From Charina bottae (taxonomy: Eukaryota; Chordata; Lepidosauria; Squamata; Charinaidae): a DNA stretch of 64,000 bases. This document shows, piece after piece, positions 1 to 9,583 of the stretch (positions are counted from its first letter, which is position 1; every line of letters starts with the position of its first letter). The notes under the pieces were generated by a model, which saw nothing but the letters and a program-made list of their open reading frames with translations, made no database searches and was not told the origin of the DNA. Position numbers and translations under genes: made by a program. The stretch is from NCBI GenBank assembly GCA_023362775.1, contig JALMGJ010000011.1, positions 17,224,001-17,288,000 on the forward strand, in the 5' to 3' direction.

Positions 1-13
1 GATGTAGATAGAT

Positions 14-56
<43 letters not shown>

Positions 57-74
57 GATAGATAGATAGATAGA
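1..74. repeat. (GATA)n microsatellite
   Basis: A run of GATA units, with a few interruptions, opens the window and may continue past its edge. Long GATA tracts are common in squamate genomes. Confidence 0.95.
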
Positions 75-126
75 TCTGCCAAATTCTATTCCTCCTTGTC
101 TCAAAATTCTTGACACATCTTAAAAG

Positions 127-587
127 GGACGCTAAACCGCTGAGCTGTAGACTGCCGATCGGAAGGTCGGCAGTTAGAATCCCCGCACAACGAGGTGAGC
201 TCTCGTTGCTAGTCCTAGCTCCTGTCAACCCAACAGTTTGAAAGCTTAGCAAGTAGATAAATGGGTACCACCTTAAGTGGGGAAATTTGCTGGCATCCTG
301 CTGGGAGTCAGTTCCACCGGAGGAAAAAAGATCGGAGGAAAGATCAAATGGCGGCGGTTACGACAGACCCAGAAGTAACATCTACAAGGACGTCAGCAGC
401 CGGCTCAAGGCATCTTGGGATATGTAGTCCGGAGCCTTAGAAGAGTCGGTTCCCTTACCCCCTTCCTTAGCGCGTGATTTAAATGTATATGTATGAAATG
501 TTAAAATATATATATGTATGTAAGCCGCCTAGAGTCCTCCGTTAGGGAGGGGATAGGCGGGGTATAAATACGATAAATAAATAAATC
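127..587 (+). mobile_element. tRNA-derived SINE with LINE (L2-like) tail
   Basis: The 5' part resembles the tRNA-like head of the Sauria SINEs in this window (GATCGGAAGGTCGGCAGTT, then a short segment matching their middle region). The 3' part is different: it ends in a 'GCCGCCTAGAGTCC...GGCGGGGTATAAATA' hairpin-like tail followed by AAAT units. The same tail type ends the L2-like LINE fragments near 12.1, 14.7 and 32.7 kb. I infer a SINE that borrowed the tail of an L2-like LINE. The boundaries are approximate; a short 'atcttaaaa' flank on each side is a possible but unconvincing TSD. Confidence 0.6.
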
Positions 588-663
588 TTAGTATCAGATA
601 AACTAAACTAATCTTAAAAAATACTTTTCTCTAACAATCTCATTAAATTGAATTCTTCTGGTG

Positions 664-1704
664 TTAATGGAATCGATGAACTATTAGGCGCTCAAGGGCC
701 CTTTTCACTTCTTTGTTTCTAAGGCTATAAATCAAGGGGTTTAACATGGGAGTAATCATCCCATAGAGCATGCTCACTAACCTATCCTGATCTGGATGGT
801 AACTGGAGGAAGGTCTTATGTATGTGAAGATAGTGGTTCCATAGAAAAGACAGACCACGATTAAGTGGGAGGCGCAGGTAGAAAAAGCTTTACGCTTCCC
901 ATCAGTGGAACGGATCTTCAGAATGGTGGCAATAATGTGAGTATAGGAAATCAGGGTGATTAGAAAAGCCCCCACGCCAAATATACCACCAACAATGAGG
1001 ACAACCATCTCAGCCACATAGGTGGAAGCACAAGATAAGGCCAACACTGGTGGGATGTCACAGTAGTATTGGTTGATTCTATTGGAGTTGCAGTAAGGTA
1101 GAGTGAAAGTCAAGGTTGTGTGCAACAAGGAGTTGAGGAAGCCGGTGATCCATGTCCCTGAAGCCATCTGCAGGCAAAGCTTTTTGTTCATGATGACCAT
1201 GTATCGCAAAGGGTTGCATATGGCCACGTAGCGGTCGTAGGCCATGACAGCCAAGAGGAAGACCTCAGTCCCAGCCAGGGCCACCAGGAAGTAGAGTTGT
1301 AACACACAGCCAGCAAAGGAAATGGAACTGCATTCTGCCAAGAGATTCTCCAGCATCTTGGGCACTGTAGCTGTGGGGCACAAGATGTCTAGCAAGGAAA
1401 GATTACTGAGGAAGAAATACATGGGGTTGTGCAACTGAGAGTTGGCTCCTATGGCAAGGAGGATGGTGCCATTGCCCAGTAGTGTGACTAGATAGATAAG
1501 CAAAATGATGACAAACAAGGAGAAGCGGATGGCTGGCAGGTCCGAAAGTCCCATTAGAATAAATTCTGTCACTTTGGTCCTGTTCTCTGTTCCCTTGCTC
1601 AGAGAGGAACATTCTCCCTGTAAGAGATTGAAAGAAAATGAGATGTATAAAACACGTGAAAAAGTAGGAGTCAAAGACAACAGAAGGCCATATTTCCATT
1701 CCAA
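664..1704 (-). pseudogene. Olfactory receptor, OR5V1-like, start codon lost
   Basis: This is a class II olfactory receptor, a seven-transmembrane GPCR that would couple to G-olf in olfactory neurons. The open frame keeps the OR hallmarks: an N-glycosylation site before TM1 (ENRT), PMYFFLSNLS at TM2, MAYDRYVAIC at the end of TM3, KAFSTCASHL at TM6 and NPLIYSLRN at TM7. It is a close paralogue of the receptor at 9584-10516. The body is intact, but the start is not. In the paralogue, coding begins just after a splice acceptor with ATGAGC and a second nearby ATG. Here those positions read CTG and ACA. The 346-residue frame reaches an ATG at 1704 only by reading upstream through the acceptor (TCTTACAG, exon start 1617), so its first 29 residues are intron-derived. 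In a spliced transcript the first ATG (1612) is out of frame. The next in-frame ATG (1552-1554) begins inside the conserved pre-TM1 segment and drops the glycosylation site. It is probably a recent pseudogene or weakly expressed; translation from 1554 cannot be excluded. Confidence 0.75.
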
Positions 1705-1960
1705 TAAATAATTCTTTGTAAATCATACTACCTTTTATCTATTTTAGAGAAAAATAGGCGTATCCCCAATCAGACCCTCCCCAGATGTTCCCAATATCCA
1801 TAGTTGGCAATACTACCTGGATATTAGAAAGCAAAAAGTAGAATAAATGCAAAATGTAGTAATTTAAAGCATCAAACTTTCTTTCTTGCAGGGACAGAAT
1901 AAGCAGCTCAGATTTAAAACATATTCAAACAAGGGATTTATCCCAAGTAGATATTTGTTG

Positions 1961-2302
1961 GGGCGCGATGGCTCAATGGTTAAGATGCAATGGCTCAGTG
2001 TTTAAGATGCCAGGCTTGTTGATCGGAAGGTCAGCGGTTCGAGACCCGAGCGCCGTGTGACAGAGTGAGCTCCTGCACTCGTCCCAGCTCTTGCCAACCT
2101 AGCAATTCGAAAGCATGCAAATGCAAGTAGATAAATAGGTACCACTTCTGTGGGTAGGTAACAGCGTTCCGCGTGCGTCATGCTGGCCACATGACCACAG
2201 AAGCGTCTTCGGACAGCACTGGCTCTTAGGCTAAGAAACAGAGATGAGCACCGTCCCCTAGAGTTGGACACAACTGTGCAGGGGAAAACCTTTACCTTTA
2301 CC
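1961..2302 (+). mobile_element. Sauria-type tRNA SINE
   Basis: A tRNA-like head (A-box-like GGCTCAATGGTTAAGATG, B-box GGTTCGAGACC) is followed by the family body and the CCTTTACCTTTACC tail. A 13-bp TSD (tagatatttgttg) flanks it. The head contains a short partial duplication, with 'GGCTCA...TTAAGATGC' appearing twice in the first 50 bases. The other full copies, at 13.9, 41.2 and 60.6 kb, lie in the opposite orientation. Confidence 0.9.
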
Positions 2303-3990
2303 TAGATATTTGTTGAAAAGGTCTGAACGAATAAAACAGTCCTTGCTTGAATCTGAGATCCTTCATTTCAGGAACAAAATCCAACTTAATTTATAGGTTT
2401 CTATATCAGTGGCTTTAAATCTATTTGCAATAAGAGCACTAAATACAATCAAAAATACATTTTAAAGTAAAATTGGAAAGACTCCACTTTCATAGGGTTC
2501 TTTTGAGAAGTGGGCATTAGACTCATTAATTCTCTCCATGTTTAGGAAAACAATGGCTTTTCATTTTGACATGCTTAATCTGGTGGGATTAAGAGAAGTT
2601 CTTTATAAAATGTATAAAACCCTGTATTAAAACCATCAGGCAGCCCTGGAGCCTTATGCACCCTCATAATTCAGATGGCAACCTCTGATTTCTCCATCTC
2701 TCTTGGTCTATTAAATCCCATCCCAATCTGTTCTGATAATGATTTCAGGTCAGTTTGTTCCAAAATCAGTCAAATTTTCATTTGGGAGCAATACATCATT
2801 TAGTACAAAAATAAAGTTTTATTTATGTGTTTGCTTGCTTGCTTGCACTGAATCTTAATTTCCCCTTTTAGCCTGAAGCTTGCAATTTTGAATATATATT
2901 ATTAAATTCATCATCTGTTTGTTTCCAGGCGTAACAATTAAATCATAGTCTTATCCATTTCTGTTAAGTCCAATTCTTTTCTTTTCTTTTCCTCCCTCCA
3001 AACATTGGAGGATTTTTTTTAACCTGTTACCTTTTATCTATTATGAAATATTTATTTCAGACTGCACCAGTTGTTCCCATCTATGTTTCAAAATAACCCA
3101 AGCGTTATTTGGGTTATTTAAAATAAGCGTTAATGCATTGACCTCTAACAACTAGTTTAAGTCTTTGCATCTTATTCCTGGACTTGCCTGGTTGCGGGAG
3201 AAGGGAAAGCATTCTTGAAGACAGTTTTGCAGGGGAGTTTGCTGGCAGGAGGGGGGGATCTGAATGAATTTTCCAATAAGGCAGCATTAAAGTTTTGAGA
3301 AAATTCCCCCTTTCAAAACCTTTGGGACTTTCTGACTCAGAAAAAAAGAACAGATAAGGAAATGCATGGTAGACGTATATAGAATTATGAATGGTACGTG
3401 GAAGGTGCAAAATATAATGAATGGGGTTGAGTAATTCAATGGGGTTGAGTGAATTTAAAAAGGAATGGGGTGTCTGGAAAGGTAGAAGGACTTTGGTACC
3501 ACATGATGGCCATCAAGTTGGTGGACTTGCAAAGAGGATTGGGCAAACACATGGAGGAGAAGGTTCTCACAACTACTAAACATGAGTATTCTCTGTTACC
3601 TTTCACAGTTGTTGAGGAGCAGATGTGAATAGAGCTTCTCAGAGGCTTTTGATTAATCACTGCAAAAACAAAACCCTGCACTAAATAGACCTTGGTCAAC
3701 TTCAGTGGTGCTCTTCTTCTATTTTGAATTCTGACCGAGATATCTGTGCCTCCAAGCCTCTTTTTCAGAACCTTCCTTGAACCTCTTCTGTTCCATATAT
3801 TCCTGCTGGGCTTGGTTGGTCCTGGCTGGGCTAAATCCTAGCTGCCACATTTCCTCCCTCCCTCCTTCTCCCTCAGTTCTAGCCCTCACAATGGATCCAT
3901 AAAGTTAATATCTCCCAGTACTCACTCTCAACAGCTGCTGCTTATCCATCTCCTTAACCCCGAAAGCCAAGACTTCTGTGGAGTCCTTGG
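2303..3990. other. Intergenic, nothing recognised
   Basis: AT-rich sequence between the first OR locus and the Penelope fragment. Open frames up to 98 codons show no family signature. I see no repeat I can name beyond short homopolymer and CTTG runs. Confidence 0.6.
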
Positions 3991-3993
3991 TGC

Positions 3994-4964
3994 TCTCTGA
4001 GCTTGGTTGTTTGCTTGCAGACTTTTCATTACCCAACTAGGTAACATCATCAGTGCTAGTGGGGTTTGCTCCCTGTTTATATACAGTAACTTGACCTGCC
4101 AGTGTTGTTGGGGGTGTGGTTTTCTCCTTGGAAGTTCCTTGATTAGGGTATTGTTTTCTGCTTGATTGTTTGTCTGGTGTTAGTCCCTGCTTATCTGGGT
4201 GTAGGCTGCTGGAGAGGATGTGTTCTGGTCTTCAGCTTTTTTTATTGTCTCTTTTGAATGGTGTATAAATGTGGTTTATCCCTATGTGTCTATTGGTGGC
4301 TGATTTGTCTGAGTGCCAAGCTTCCAGGAATTCCAGGAAAAGGGCCAGTTTGGTCTAGTGGTTAAGGTGCTGGGCTAGAAACCAGGAGTCTGTGAGTTCT
4401 AGTCCCGCCTTAGGCACAAAAGCCGGCTGGGGGACCTTGGGCCAGTCTCTCTCAGCCCAACTCACCTCACAGGGTTGTTGTTGTGGGAAAAATAGGAGGA
4501 GGAAGGAGTATTAGGTATGTTCACCACCTTGAGTTATTTATAAAAATAATAAAGGTGGGATAAAAATTTTAAAAAAATTCCCTAGCATTCTTGGATTTGG
4601 CTTGGTCTAGGATGCTCACGGTTTCCTAGTTGAAAGGATGGTTGCGTCTGTCCATGTGTTGTGAGATTAAGGAGTTTTCATCGTGTCTTCTGATTGCTAG
4701 TTGGTGTTCGTGGATGCTAGTCTTCTGCCTGTCTATCCTGCCTAGTGGCTCTTACAGTCCTTACAGTCTATGTTGTATATGACTCCTGTTTTTTCTTCTT
4801 GGGTTACTGGGTCTTTTGGGTTACTTAAGATGTTTTGGAGGGCTTTAGTTGGTTTGTGTGCTATGGTGATGCCGTGTGGTTGTAATAGAATTCTTTCTGT
4901 GTGCTCTGAAAACACACAAGGGGGAGAGTCATCCTTTCTGGCGCCAGCCAAATTTCCTCCGTGA
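3994..4964 (-). mobile_element. Penelope-like retroelement, 3' fragment
   Basis: Minus-strand translation near 4742-4951 gives '...HGITIAHKPTKALQNILSNPKD...EKTGVIYNIDCKDCKSH', the segment that precedes and enters the GIY-YIG endonuclease of Penelope-like elements. The element at 18.9-20.1 kb has the homologous stretch (FKPTNTLRQ...VVYAIQC). The fragment is interrupted by a SINE at 4342-4570. Near its minus-strand 3' end, 4024-4053 carries a hammerhead-like core, CTGATGA-stem-GAAA. Frames are broken, so it is inactive. Confidence 0.75.
4342..4570 (+). mobile_element. CORE/MIR-like tRNA SINE
   Basis: A tRNA-like head (GGTCTAGTGGTTAAGG; B-box GAGTTCTAGTCCC) is followed by a MIR-type core 'GGTGACCTTGGGCCAGTC'-like segment (here GGGGACCTTGGGCCAGTC) and a tail with TGTTGTTGTGGG, AGGAGGAAGGAGTATTAGG and TTATTTATAAAAATAATAAAGG. 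It is inserted in the Penelope fragment, so it is the younger of the two. Confidence 0.85.
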
Positions 4965-5486
4965 AGTCTGCAATGCAGTGGGAATTACAGAGGCTGGGGA
5001 AATGGAGGTTCTAATGCTTTGTCAGCAACTGTGTTCTTTCCAGAGCAAATATCAGCCAAACTATTTCTCAAAGCAACAAGAGAATGTCCTGAGCTCAGAA
5101 TGATATTCCCCATCGTGCCGCTATTCCTCACATGGCAAAGTGCTGCAACAGAGAAGAAACCAGAGCAAATCTTGCCAAAGTTTAATGAGGCACAGTTGGG
5201 GTTTATCAGCAGCTGGCTCATACCATGGGCTAAACTGTGATTTATAGCTTATACTGTAAATCATGATGCTTATAAGCCACGGAGGGCCCGATCAATTCCA
5301 GATCAAAAGGAGGCCTTATTTCGGTTTCCGATGGCCGCATCCCTTTGCCATTGAAGATTTGCAATGAAACTGGATTTGGGGTGGAAAAATGATGCAAAAC
5401 CCCAATATAAACTGGGGGTGTACAGCCAGTTTGGGGAAACAACAGCTTTTTCCATCAGACTAAAAGCAACAGGGTTAAGTGTTATG

Positions 5487-5566
5487 TTGGTTTTGTTTTG
5501 TTTTGTTTTGTTTTGTTTTGTTTTGTTTTGTTTTGTTTTGTTTTGTTTTGTTTTGTTTTGTTTTGT
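5487..5566 (+). repeat. (TTTTG)n microsatellite
   Basis: About 15 tandem TTTTG units. They give an artefactual Phe/Cys/Val-Leu-rich open frame that should not be annotated as a protein. Confidence 0.95.
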
Positions 5567-5827
5567 TTCTGAACAGGGGCATCTTCAGGGTCAGTTAAAA
5601 AGGCAAGATGCAGCCATAACCACACGATCTCTGCCCCTTTTTAACATCATGGGCACATAAAAGGGAGGCAGGGCTTTGTGCAGTCAGATCTTGACTCTTT
5701 TTACCCACTCCCCCATGAATCGAGTCTCTGCTATTGAGCTATTTTAGTGAATAGGAGTGAGGTGTTGCATTCACATAAGGCCCAAAGCACTTCTCCTGAA
5801 TTCCTTTTGAAGGAGGAACAGCCCTTA

Positions 5828-6773
5828 GAGCCAGTTTGGTCTAGTGGTTAAGGCTCCAGGCTAGAAACCAGGAGACCGTGAGTCCCGCCTGAGGCACGAA
5901 AGCCGGCTGGGTGACCTTGGGCCAGTCCCTGTCTCTCAGCCCTAGGAAGGAGCCAATGGCAAACCAGGAGACTGAGAGTTCTAGTCCCACCTCAGGCATG
6001 AAAACCAGCTGGGTGACCTTGGGCCAGTCCCTGTCTCTCAGCCCTAGGAAGGAGCCAATGGCAAACCAGGAGACTGAGAGTTCTAGTCCCACCTCAGGCA
6101 TGAAAACCAGCTGGGTGACCTTGGGCCAGTCCCTGTCTCTCAGTCCTAGGAAGGAGCCAATGGCAAACCAGGAGACTGAGAGTTCTAGTCCCACCTTAGG
6201 CATGAAAACTGGCTGGGTGACCTTGGGCCAGTCCCTGTCTCTCAGTCCTAGGAAGGAGCCAATGGCAAACCAGGAGACTGAGAGTTCTAGTCCCGCCTTA
6301 GGCGTGAAAGCCGGCTGGGTGACCTTGGGCCAGTCCCTGTCTCTCAGCCCTAGGAAGGAGCCAATGGCAAACCAGGAGACTGAGAGTTCTAGTCCCGCCT
6401 TAGGCGTGAAAGCCGGCTGGGTGACCTTGGGCCAGTCCCTGTCTCTCAGCCCTAGGAAGGAGCCAATGGCAAACCAGGAGACTGAGAGTTCTAGTCCTGC
6501 CTTAGGCATGAAAACTGGCTGGGTGACCTTGGGCCAGTCCCTGTCTCTCAGCCCTAGGAAGGAGCCAATGGCAAACCAGGAGACTGAGAGTTCTAGTCCC
6601 GCCTTAGGCGTGAAAGCCAGCTGGGTGACCTTGGGCCAGTCCCTTTCTCTCACCCCAACTCAGCTCACAGGGTTGTTGTTGTGGAGAAATAGGAGGAGGA
6701 AGGAGTATTAGGTATGTTCGCTGCCTTGAGTTATTTATAAAAATAATAAAGGCAGGATAGAAAATAAATAAAT
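5828..6773 (+). mobile_element. SINE with internal 102-bp tandem array, 8 units
   Basis: The head (GAGCCAGTTTGGTCTAGTGG) and tail (TTGTTGTTGTGGAGAAATAGG ... AATAATAAAGGCAGGATAGAAAATAAATAAAT) are those of a normal CORE/MIR-like SINE. Between them, the segment from 'AAACCAGGAGACTG' through the MIR core to 'CCTAGGAAGGAGCCAATGGC' repeats with a 102-bp period. 'aaaccaggag' starts recur at 5961, 6063, 6165, 6267, 6369, 6471 and 6573, after a shorter first unit of about 96 bp. Because 102 is 34 codons, both strands stay open for about 270 codons. These frames are repeat artefacts with no support as genes. Confidence 0.9.
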
Positions 6774-9187
6774 GTTTTCCATTTCACCTACACAAATTAA
6801 GCTTGCACCAATAGTTCTCTAGGGTATTAACTTTGCAATTGCTGGTTTTTTTCCCCAGTTGAAATAGTTGAGTAATAATACACCCAAATTTCACCACTAT
6901 CATGCATTTTGTACTCCGAAGACTACTTCGGTTTGCTTTGTTACTGTTATTTAGTCTACTTTATTGTATAAACTGTGGTGGACTGGTGAAGGTGCTGGAC
7001 CAGGAGTGGTGAGGTCCATGTCCTAGTCCCGCCTCAACCATGGAAGCTTCCTGGGTGACTGGGCTGGTCCATTTCTCTCAGTCCAAGAGGTAAGTGGTTC
7101 AGTGGTGATGGTGCTGGACCAGGAGCAGGGAGTCCACCCTCAACCACAGAAGCTCCGTGGGGACTTTGGGCCAGTCCTCCTTTCTCTCAACTTAACCTTT
7201 CTTCCAGGGCTGCTGTTGTTGGAGAAAAATGGGAGCACTACTGTAAGTATCCGATCTTTAGCTCCTGTATGTAGGATGGGCTACCACAGGTCTAACAAAT
7301 AAACAATGTGTTGTACATTCCAGCACAGCTGTCAATAAACTCAATTCACTTTGTTTATTTGCTTTTTAATTTCTACATTCAACTCCCCGATTCTTTATTT
7401 GCAGTAGATGCTTCAGCAGCATTTTGGAATCAGTTCTGAATATAGCAACTGCCCCTGGTCCCACGGCTGCTGTTCTGTTTTATTTTAGACTTTATTTTAT
7501 TTTAGACTTTTAATTACACAGCACCAGGCAGGTAAGAGACTTTCAAAGAATATGTTAAGAGATGTGTGCTCACACAAGCTCCAAAACACATCTGCATCAT
7601 TTTCAAAGTGTGCACAGCCGTGATATTAAACTATATTAACAGGGAAGGTTCAAAAAAGAGATATATAGTAAAAGCAACCACAATGTTTTGGTTTTTTTTC
7701 TCACATTCCCTTTTTTATTTTTATACATATACTGTACATGTAGTTTACAGAGTTACATGAGCAAAAACAAGAGATGGGACTATTCCCCAAATGGCTGATA
7801 ATATTATTTTTAATATGGAGAGAGGAAAAGATGAATGAAGTGTTAGAGTTATCAGGTTTCAACCAAGCACATCTCACACAAGCTTGAAGGAGGAGGCAGC
7901 CTCTGCTGTAACCTAATCTTACTTGCTTTGTGTGGGAGGAGCTGAATCCCAGTTTCCTGTTCCTGTTCCCTTCTCTTCTTCCCTTTCTGCTCGAATCTCC
8001 TACCAAGGAGGATAGTGCAGCTATGGCTGCCCACGTTGCTCATACTTCCATTCAGGTGGGCCACATTAAAGAAGCATGTGGGTCACGTCAGAACCTATTG
8101 CTCGCACGCATGGACCGTTTCTACTAAGGAACTGTGAGTTACAATAAAATTGTAAGCTCTTTTTTATGTTACTTTACATTAACGTGTGAAGTGTGTTTAT
8201 TTTGTGTTTTGAACTGATTAAGCCTTGTGCAAGTTTATGGGAACGCTTCTACTCTGCTACATACTAATAAGAAGCTGCGTGGAGTTCTGGTATTACCATC
8301 CCAGAATTTCTACATGAAGGTCATGTGGAACAATACAATGAGCAGAACCAAGGGCAATTATTCTGCGTTTAGGATTGAAAGCCAGAAGGAGCCTGGTAGC
8401 ACCTTTTCTGACTAGCAAATTTTATTAAAAGGTCAAAGCTTTTGTGGCCTGCAGCTGACTTCATCAGATGCATCAGCATCTTAGGCCTTTTAGTGAAATT
8501 TTCTAATTTGAAAAGGCACCACCAGACTCCTCCTGATTTTCTGCCACCGTAGATGAACACAGTTCTCCCCCTACAGGGTCTCCCTTGGTCTGAAGAGTAA
8601 AGAGTTGATCACAGGAAGAGTTACTCCTGAGAGGAGGCAGGTGGGTAGGTAAGAACTTGCTGCGGTATGTTCTGTGCATTTGTTGAAATGCCTTCCAACA
8701 ACAGTGGTTTGGCTCCATTGTTAGTAACTTTTACTAAGGGTAGAGTCCCTCTCTCCCCATCCCTACCACCAAGCTCAGCTCCTGGTGGCTACGGGAACAC
8801 TTCCCTATCATTTTCTTGACAACAATACAGAAGTGTTTTGTCACTCTTTTTAGACATTTTTTTTCACTTTCCCAGTCCATCTTAGAGCCCAGTGATTTCC
8901 TAGTGGTCTCCCATCCAAGTACTAACCAGACCTGGCCCCATAGATTTACAAAACCAGCTCCAGTAGCCTAGGTGCTGCCTCCTGCTGTACCCATTCACAT
9001 TTAGCCAGTTGGTAAAAACTCTACACTCCTCAACCAAACTTTCAAACCACATCATTCTCCGATTTTAGGGAGATCCCTTGTTTTATTGTAATTTCTGCAT
9101 TTAGTATTCAAATGTTTTTAATATTTATGCTAAACTACCTTGAACAATGACAGAGTAGCAGGACAATTCAAAATACATTAATTAGAT
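6774..9187. other. Intergenic with a diverged SINE remnant
   Basis: A diverged CORE/MIR-like SINE remnant lies at about 6975-7240, with 'GGTGCTGGACCAGGAGTGG', 'CTAGTCCCGCCTCAACCATGGAAGC' and similar pieces. A possible inverted-repeat element lies at 8385-8560 (see findings). Nothing else could be identified, and the open frames here are short and featureless. Confidence 0.5.
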
Positions 9188-9449
9188 CAGAGCTTTCCAA
9201 ACTGTGTGTCGCGACACAAAAGTGTGTCGCCACACGCAGTCTGGTGTGTCGCCACACAACCCGGAAGCGCTGATCATCATCAGCGCTTCCAGGTTTTCCC
9301 GCGGCGACACACCAACTGCAGCGCGCAAAACCCGAAAGCAGCAGCAGCGCTTCCGGGTTTTTGCGCGCTGCCACACTTCCGGGTTTTCCTGCGGCAACAC
9401 ACCAACGCCGGTTGATGTGTCGCCGTGGGAAAAACTTTGGAAAGCCCTG
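9188..9449 (+). mobile_element. hAT-type MITE, CpG-rich family A, copy 1
   Basis: It begins CAGAGCTTTCCAAACTGTG and ends ...CTTTGGAAAGCCCTG, imperfect terminal inverted repeats (TIRs) of the hAT CAGRG type. A perfect 8-bp TSD (aattagat) flanks it. The subterminal GTGTGTCGC/GCGACACAC motifs are repeated, and the interior is CpG-rich with CCGGAAG/CTTCCGG motifs and GCGCGC runs. There is no transposase frame, so it is non-autonomous. It lies just 3' of the OR at 9584-10516. Confidence 0.93.
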
Positions 9450-9583
9450 AATTAGATGCTGCTTTTCCTTGAATCAGAATTAGGGTTACGTTGGTATCCA
9501 TGTAATAGTGATTCCAAGTATGACTAAATTACATATCACAGAACGTAAAACAAAGTTTGCTGAACCCACCATTCCACCTAGAG

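Noticed and set aside
1961..2060. tRNA-gene-like A and B boxes (also at 13.9, 41.2 and 60.6 kb)
   Set aside because: These are heads of Sauria-type SINEs with TSDs and tails, not functional tRNA genes.
5841..6711. Two overlapping 266-270-codon open frames on opposite strands
   Set aside because: They are read from a 102-bp tandem repeat inside a SINE; the period is a multiple of three, so openness is expected. No domain or start signal.
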